Of a DNA stretch of 7,835 bases, positions 5,015 through 7,835 are shown piece by piece. The translations under genes and the position numbers were made by a program. Every line of letters begins with the position of its first letter. The stretch's first letter is position 1. The notes under the pieces are model-generated. The model was not told where the DNA came from, ran no database searches, and worked only from the letters and a program-made list of their open reading frames with translations. Source of the stretch: an uncultured Ruminococcus sp. (GTDB taxonomy: Bacteria > Bacillota > Clostridia > Oscillospirales > Ruminococcaceae); the NCBI GenBank assembly GCA_900543105.1, contig UQQA01000121.1, positions 1-7,835 of the forward strand. Direction: 5' to 3'.

Positions 5015-5794
5015 ATGAAAAAGTTATTATCTATTGCAGCAGCTGTTTCTATGGCTGCCGTAATGCTCACAGGCTGCGGCGTTCCCGCAAATACCGTTCA
5101 CTCCATTGATGATCTCAACGGAAAGTCTATCGGCGTTCAGCTTGGCACAACTGGCGATACATACGCTGACGGCATCGAGGGCGCAACGGTTGAAAAGTTC
5201 GCAAAGGGCGCTGACGCTGTTCAGGCTCTCAAGCAGGGCAAGGTAGACGCAGTTATCATCGACAGCGAACCTGCCGAGGTTTTCGTTTCCAAGAATGACG
5301 ATATCGAGATCCTTGACGAACCTTTCGCAAAGGAAGAATACGCTATCGCTATGAAGCTCGACAACACAGAGCTTCAGGAAAAGATCAACGGCGCACTCGC
5401 AGAGCTTGAAGCTGACGGCACTCTCGCAAATATCCGCAGCAACTACAGCGGCGACACAAAGGGTACGCTCCCTTATGTTTCACCCGAGGACACAGACTAC
5501 AGCAACGGCACTCTCGTTATGGCTACAAATGCTGAGTTCCCTCCTTACGAATACAAGGAAAGCGACAATATCGTTGGCTTTGACGTTGATATCATGACAG
5601 CTATCTGCGACAAGCTCGGCTACGAACTCCGTATAGATGATATGGCATTCGATTCCATTATCGCGGCAGTTCAGTCCGGCAAGGCAGACGTTGGCTGCGC
5701 AGGTATGACCGTTACCGAGGACAGAATGAAGAATGTTCTCTTCTCCGATCCTTACACAGAATCCAATCAGGTAATCATCGTAAGAAAGAAGTAA
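5015..5794 (+). CDS. Amino-acid ABC transporter receptor lipoprotein, circularly permuted, 259 aa
   Basis: Captures an amino acid outside the cell and delivers it to the permease. Residues 1-20 are a lipoprotein signal with lipobox LTGC, so Cys21 is lipidated and anchors the protein to the membrane. The mature part is a family-3 solute-binding domain (SBP_bac_3), but in swapped order. Residues 29-146 correspond to the normal second part: SIDDLNGKSIGVQLGTTGD (30-48), GADAVQALKQGKVDAVIIDSEPA (65-87) and a C-terminal helix (116-144). A linker (about 145-165) leads to the normal first part: GTLVMATNAEFPPYEY (165-180), GFDVDIMTAICDKLGY (188-203), FDSIIAAVQSGKADVG (212-227), TVTEDRMKNVLFSDPY (232-247) and the hinge strand NQVIIVRKK (251-259). 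Expected ligand-site residues remain: the TTGD loop (45-48), Asp83 and Arg237. Total size is normal for one domain. Ribosome site AAGGAAGGA is at 4998-5006. The permutation is read from family knowledge; the substrate (polar amino acid or cystine type) is uncertain. Confidence 0.92.
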   Translation: MKKLLSIAAAVSMAAVMLTGCGVPANTVHSIDDLNGKSIGVQLGTTGDTYADGIEGATVEKFAKGADAVQALKQGKVDAVIIDSEPAEVFVSKNDDIEILDEPFAKEEYAIAMKLDNTELQEKINGALAELEADGTLANIRSNYSGDTKGTLPYVSPEDTDYSNGTLVMATNAEFPPYEYKESDNIVGFDVDIMTAICDKLGYELRIDDMAFDSIIAAVQSGKADVGCAGMTVTEDRMKNVLFSDPYTESNQVIIVRKK

Positions 5795-5818
5795 TTATTA
5801 CTTCAAATATCAAAATGC

Positions 5819-5856
5819 ATCGCCGCACTTAAAACTGCTTATGTGCGGCGATTTTT
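5819..5856 (+). terminator. Intra-operon terminator after the receptor gene
   Basis: A perfect 10-bp GC-rich stem, ATCGCCGCAC (5819-5828) with GTGCGGCGAT (5843-5852), has a 14-base loop and is followed by four more T. It lies between the receptor and permease genes with no clear new promoter after it, so partial read-through probably gives much more receptor than permease/ATPase. Confidence 0.87.
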
Positions 5857-5903
5857 AGGAAAAGCCGAATATTTGATAAAAGAACAGAAAGGGAAGTGTA
5901 GAT

Positions 5904-6593
5904 TTGGGATTTGTCGACAGTTTTAAGCAGAATTTCATCGAGCAGGACCGCTGGCATTATCTTGCAAACGGTCTCGGAACAACGCTTCTGATAACATTTT
6001 TTTCCGTTCTTATAGGAATGGTGCTCGGATTCATCATTGCGATAGTCCGCTTTACGCACGATAAGACGGGCAAAATGAAGGTCGGAAACTTTTTATGCAG
6101 GATCTATCTTACCGTTATCCGCGGAACGCCTGTTGTTGTTCAGCTCCTTATAATTTATTTCGTTATCTTTGCAAGCGTCCCTATCTCAAAGATATTTGTT
6201 GCGATAATCGCATTCGGTATCAACTCGGGCGCTTACGTTGCGGAAATAGTCCGTTCGGGTATCGCTTCGATCGACGACGGACAGTTTGAAGCAGGAAGAA
6301 GTCTCGGACTTAACTATCGTCAGACGATGATATCGATAATTCTTCCTCAGGCGTTCAAAAATGTGCTTCCTGCGCTCGCAAATGAGTGCATCGTCCTGCT
6401 GAAGGAAACCTCGGTTTCGGGTTATATCGCTGTTCAGGACCTCACAAAAGGCGGCGATATCATTCGTTCGCAGACCTATTCCGCATTTATGCCGCTCATT
6501 TCCGTTGCGATAATCTACCTCGTAATGGTAGTTGTGCTTTCGCACTTCGTTACAAAGCTTGAAAGGAGATTAAGACAGAGTGATAGATGTTAA
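5904..6593 (+). CDS. Amino-acid ABC transporter permease (HisM/GlnP type), 229 aa
   Basis: Forms the membrane channel of the uptake system. It is a typical His/Glu/Gln/Arg-family permease of normal length with about five hydrophobic segments (roughly 24-49, 66-90, 95-115, 145-170 and 196-216). The N-terminal signature GLGTTLLITFFSVLIGMVLG (23-42) and the RGTPVVVQLLIIYF segment (73-86) are characteristic. The EAA loop that contacts the ATPase is GQFEAGRSLGLNYRQTMISI (126-145) followed by ILPQAFKNVLPAL. The start is a TTG at 5904, supported by AAAGGGAAG at 5888-5896 and a 7-base spacer; no ATG is available until residue 39, inside the first helix. It follows the receptor gene after a terminator and overlaps the ATPase gene by 14 bases, so the last two genes are translationally coupled. 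Only one permease gene is present, so the channel is presumably a homodimer. Confidence 0.95.
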   Translation: MGFVDSFKQNFIEQDRWHYLANGLGTTLLITFFSVLIGMVLGFIIAIVRFTHDKTGKMKVGNFLCRIYLTVIRGTPVVVQLLIIYFVIFASVPISKIFVAIIAFGINSGAYVAEIVRSGIASIDDGQFEAGRSLGLNYRQTMISIILPQAFKNVLPALANECIVLLKETSVSGYIAVQDLTKGGDIIRSQTYSAFMPLISVAIIYLVMVVVLSHFVTKLERRLRQSDRC

Positions 6594-7305
6594 AGGATTA
6601 AAAAAGACCTTCGGCGACAATGAAGTCCTCAAAGGTATCGATGAGCATATCTATAAGGGCGAAAAAGTCGTTGTTATCGGACCGTCAGGCTCGGGTAAAT
6701 CAACGTTCCTGCGCTGTCTGAATCTTATGGAAATACCGACCGAGGGAACTATCCTCTTCGAGGGCAGCGATATCACCCACGCAAACGATAGGGATATCAA
6801 CCTTATGCGCCGAAAAATGGGCATGGTTTTCCAGCACTTCAACCTCTTTCCGCACCTTACGATAAAGAAAAATATCACGCTTGCCCCCGTTAAGCTCGGA
6901 CTTATGACGCAGGCAGAAGCCGACAGCAAAGCAGAGGAACTGCTCGAAAGAGTGGGACTTCCCGACAAAGCAAATTCATTCCCCGCAATGCTCTCGGGCG
7001 GACAGAAGCAGAGAATAGCTATCGCACGTTCACTCGCAATGAACCCCGACGTTATGCTTTTCGATGAACCGACCTCCGCACTCGACCCCGAAATGGTCGG
7101 CGAAGTCCTCGAGCTTATGAAACAGCTCGCCAAGGACGGTATGACAATGATAGTCGTAACGCACGAAATGGGCTTCGCAAGGGAAGTCGCATCAAGAGTA
7201 ATGTTTATGGCAGACGGTTATATAATGGAGCAGAATACACCAAAGGAGTTCTTCGAAAATCCGCAGAACCAACGTCTGCGTGAATTCCTTTCAAAAGTAT
7301 TGTAA
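6580..7305 (+). CDS. Amino-acid ABC transporter ATPase (GlnQ/HisP type), 241 aa
   Basis: Hydrolyses ATP to drive uptake; a cytoplasmic dimer docks on the permease. All motifs are intact: Walker A GPSGSGKST (34-42), Q-loop Gln85 in MVFQHFNLFPHLT, signature LSGGQKQR (138-145), Walker B VMLFDEP (158-164) with catalytic Glu163, D-loop SALD (166-169) and H-loop His195 in VVTHEMGFA. The HFNLFPH segment and the length are typical of the polar amino-acid (PAAT) family. The start is GTG at 6580, with AAAGGAG at 6562-6568; the ATG at 6587 is in another frame. The first 14 bases overlap the permease gene. It is the last gene of the operon. No T-rich terminator follows directly, only the hairpin-rich stretch from 7330. 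The exact substrate is not determined. Confidence 0.97.
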   Translation: MIDVKGLKKTFGDNEVLKGIDEHIYKGEKVVVIGPSGSGKSTFLRCLNLMEIPTEGTILFEGSDITHANDRDINLMRRKMGMVFQHFNLFPHLTIKKNITLAPVKLGLMTQAEADSKAEELLERVGLPDKANSFPAMLSGGQKQRIAIARSLAMNPDVMLFDEPTSALDPEMVGEVLELMKQLAKDGMTMIVVTHEMGFAREVASRVMFMADGYIMEQNTPKEFFENPQNQRLREFLSKVL

Positions 7306-7356
7306 AACCAAGAGCAATAAAGTTTACGTCCACGCTTTTTAAAGGGTGGTGGGTGT

Positions 7357-7396
7357 CCAGAGGGCAAAGCCCTTGGTCGCTCTCCGCAGAGAGCGA
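7357..7396. repeat. Twin hairpins of a probable dispersed element
   Basis: CCA-g-AGGGC (7357-7365) pairs with GCCCTTGG (7369-7376) around an AAA loop, with one unpaired G. Immediately next, TCGCTCTC (7377-7384) pairs perfectly with GAGAGCGA (7389-7396) around CGCA. No T-run follows on the plus strand, so these are poor terminators for the ATPase gene. They resemble short dispersed intergenic elements, but copy number cannot be seen here. Confidence 0.75.
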
Positions 7397-7457
7397 AATA
7401 CTCTAAACTAACATCGAAAGGCTTTGTAGCAAAAGCGAAATTAGTAACAGCTAAAAA

Positions 7458-7546
7458 GGCGCAATTCACATCAAAAAGGTAAAACAGAACGTGAGAAATC
7501 AGTTCCGTAAACCTAAAAAATGTGAATTGCGCCATTCTGTTTTCCT
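7458..7546. repeat. 14-bp inverted repeat with a crossing second stem
   Basis: GGCGCAATTCACAT (7458-7471) and ATGTGAATTGCGCC (7520-7533) are perfect inverted arms 48 bases apart. A second pairing crosses the first: AGG-t-AAAACAGAA (7477-7489) with TTCTGTTTTCCT (7535-7546), 12 pairs with one bulge. The two together have pseudoknot topology, or act as alternative folds. On the minus strand the 14-bp stem runs into five T (complement of 7453-7457), so it could also terminate transcription coming from the right. Confidence 0.75.
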
Positions 7547-7559
7547 AAACATACTATCC

Positions 7560-7604
7560 TTGAAGCGAAAATACACGAACAGAGTGAGTGGATTTTCGCT
7601 TCAA
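7560..7604. repeat. Long perfect hairpin
   Basis: TTGAAGCGAAAAT (7560-7572) pairs with ATTTTCGCTTCAA (7592-7604), 13 bp. After one mismatch, CAC (7574-7576) pairs with GTG (7588-7590), leaving an 11-base loop. There is no T-run on either side, so it is unlikely to be a simple terminator. Confidence 0.8.
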
Positions 7605-7642
7605 CGTAATATGAACGGTAAAACACAGTATGAACGGCGAGG

Positions 7643-7682
7643 CAAAAACGGTCGGATATGGAATCCGACCCTACGGCTTTTG
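7643..7682 (-). terminator. Hairpin with minus-strand T-run, possible terminator
   Basis: GGTCGGAT (7650-7657) pairs with ATCCGACC (7663-7670) around a 5-base loop. CAAAA (7643-7647) can also pair with TTTTG (7678-7682). On the minus strand the stem is followed by GTTTTTG, as in an intrinsic terminator for a gene entering from the right. It may equally be a dispersed palindromic element. Confidence 0.5.
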
Positions 7683-7782
7683 ATGGGTCATATTCATATT
7701 TCAGCGCTGTTCAAACGTTGTCGGCTCGAAATGCTTATCGCTTCGCTCTGTGCATCTATTAACGGTACCGAGCAAGCCCGAC

Positions 7783-7835
7783 TAATACTAAACACCAATA
7801 AAATACAGGAAAAAATCTGCGCCGAAATCCTATAT
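7783..7835. repeat. Right arm of the 53-bp inverted repeat
   Basis: Reverse complement of 4-56 with one mismatch (position 7789 against 50). It ends exactly at the window edge, so the full element may extend beyond. Flanking bases on the inner side differ between the copies, so the inner boundary of the repeat is at about 7783. Confidence 0.95.

Larger units (their letters stand above)
7306..7782. other. Gene-free, hairpin-rich repeat region
   Basis: About 480 bases with no open frame I can support on either strand. It is a chain of inverted repeats: two small hairpins (7357-7396), a 14-bp inverted repeat that can form a pseudoknot (7458-7546), a 16-bp hairpin (7560-7604), a direct repeat TATGAACGG (7610-7618 and 7629-7637), an 8-bp hairpin (7650-7670), and GTCGG/CCGAC with CTCG/CGAG arms near 7720-7782. 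The density of structure suggests several dispersed intergenic elements inserted side by side, or one composite non-coding element. Confidence 0.7.

Noticed and set aside
5015..5794. Receptor gene as a truncated or frameshifted pseudogene
   Set aside because: Both lobes are present once, ligand residues remain, and promoter, ribosome site, lipobox, stop and terminator are intact. The segment order is changed but nothing is missing.
7330..7349. Terminator of the ATPase gene
   Set aside because: The dyad has a mismatch, its T-run lies within the stem and loop, and no T-run follows it.
7218..7535. 105-codon open frame on the minus strand
   Set aside because: It runs through hairpins and into the end of the ATPase gene, has no convincing ribosome site, and its composition is not protein-like.
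4..7835. A complete composite transposon
   Set aside because: No transposase, resolvase or integrase is encoded, and a housekeeping aldolase gene lies between the arms. The target-site duplication cannot be examined because the window ends at the repeat.

Overview
The window looks like chromosomal DNA of a low-to-mid-GC gut Clostridia bacterium, most likely Ruminococcaceae/Oscillospiraceae. This is inferred from the strong AGGAGG-type ribosome sites, TTGNNN/TATAAT promoters (several with an extended TGn -10), U-rich intrinsic terminators, the protein flavour, and the type of dispersed intergenic repeats. No rRNA, tRNA, CRISPR array, transposase or integrase was found. The genus cannot be proved from the sequence alone.

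Layout, left to right: (1) a 53-bp repeat arm at the left edge; (2) a two-gene plus-strand operon of unrecognised function (a three-helix membrane protein of 241 aa and a soluble 131-aa protein) ending in a terminator; (3) a monocistronic class II fructose-bisphosphate aldolase gene (fba) with a near-consensus promoter, a small leader hairpin and a strong terminator; (4) a small accessory block: two tiny minus-strand genes for charged helical proteins, divergent from a Cro/CI-type regulator, with the two promoters overlapping at one -35 element and dyad half-sites between them; (5) a bidirectional terminator and a 7-nt tandem repeat; (6) a minus-strand gene for a cytoplasmic serine beta-lactamase-fold hydrolase; (7) a divergent promoter region with three dyads; (8) a polar amino-acid ABC uptake system on the plus strand (lipoprotein receptor, terminator, permease, ATPase); (9) about 530 bp without a gene, packed with hairpins, ending in an inverted copy of the left-edge repeat.

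The most unusual item is the receptor lipoprotein of the ABC system. Its bilobed solute-binding domain is in circularly permuted order: the segment that is normally the second half (from the SIDDLNGKSIG hinge) comes directly after the lipobox, and the segment that is normally the first half (from TLVMATNAEFPPYEY) comes last. All expected ligand-site signatures remain, and the gene has an intact promoter, ribosome site, stop and terminator, so it does not look like a broken gene. The permease and ATPase that follow are ordinary and complete.

The window edges are a 53-bp inverted repeat (52 of 53 matching). They may be two copies of a dispersed repeat at which an assembly was cut rather than ends of a mobile element, because a housekeeping glycolytic gene lies between them and no transposition gene is present.
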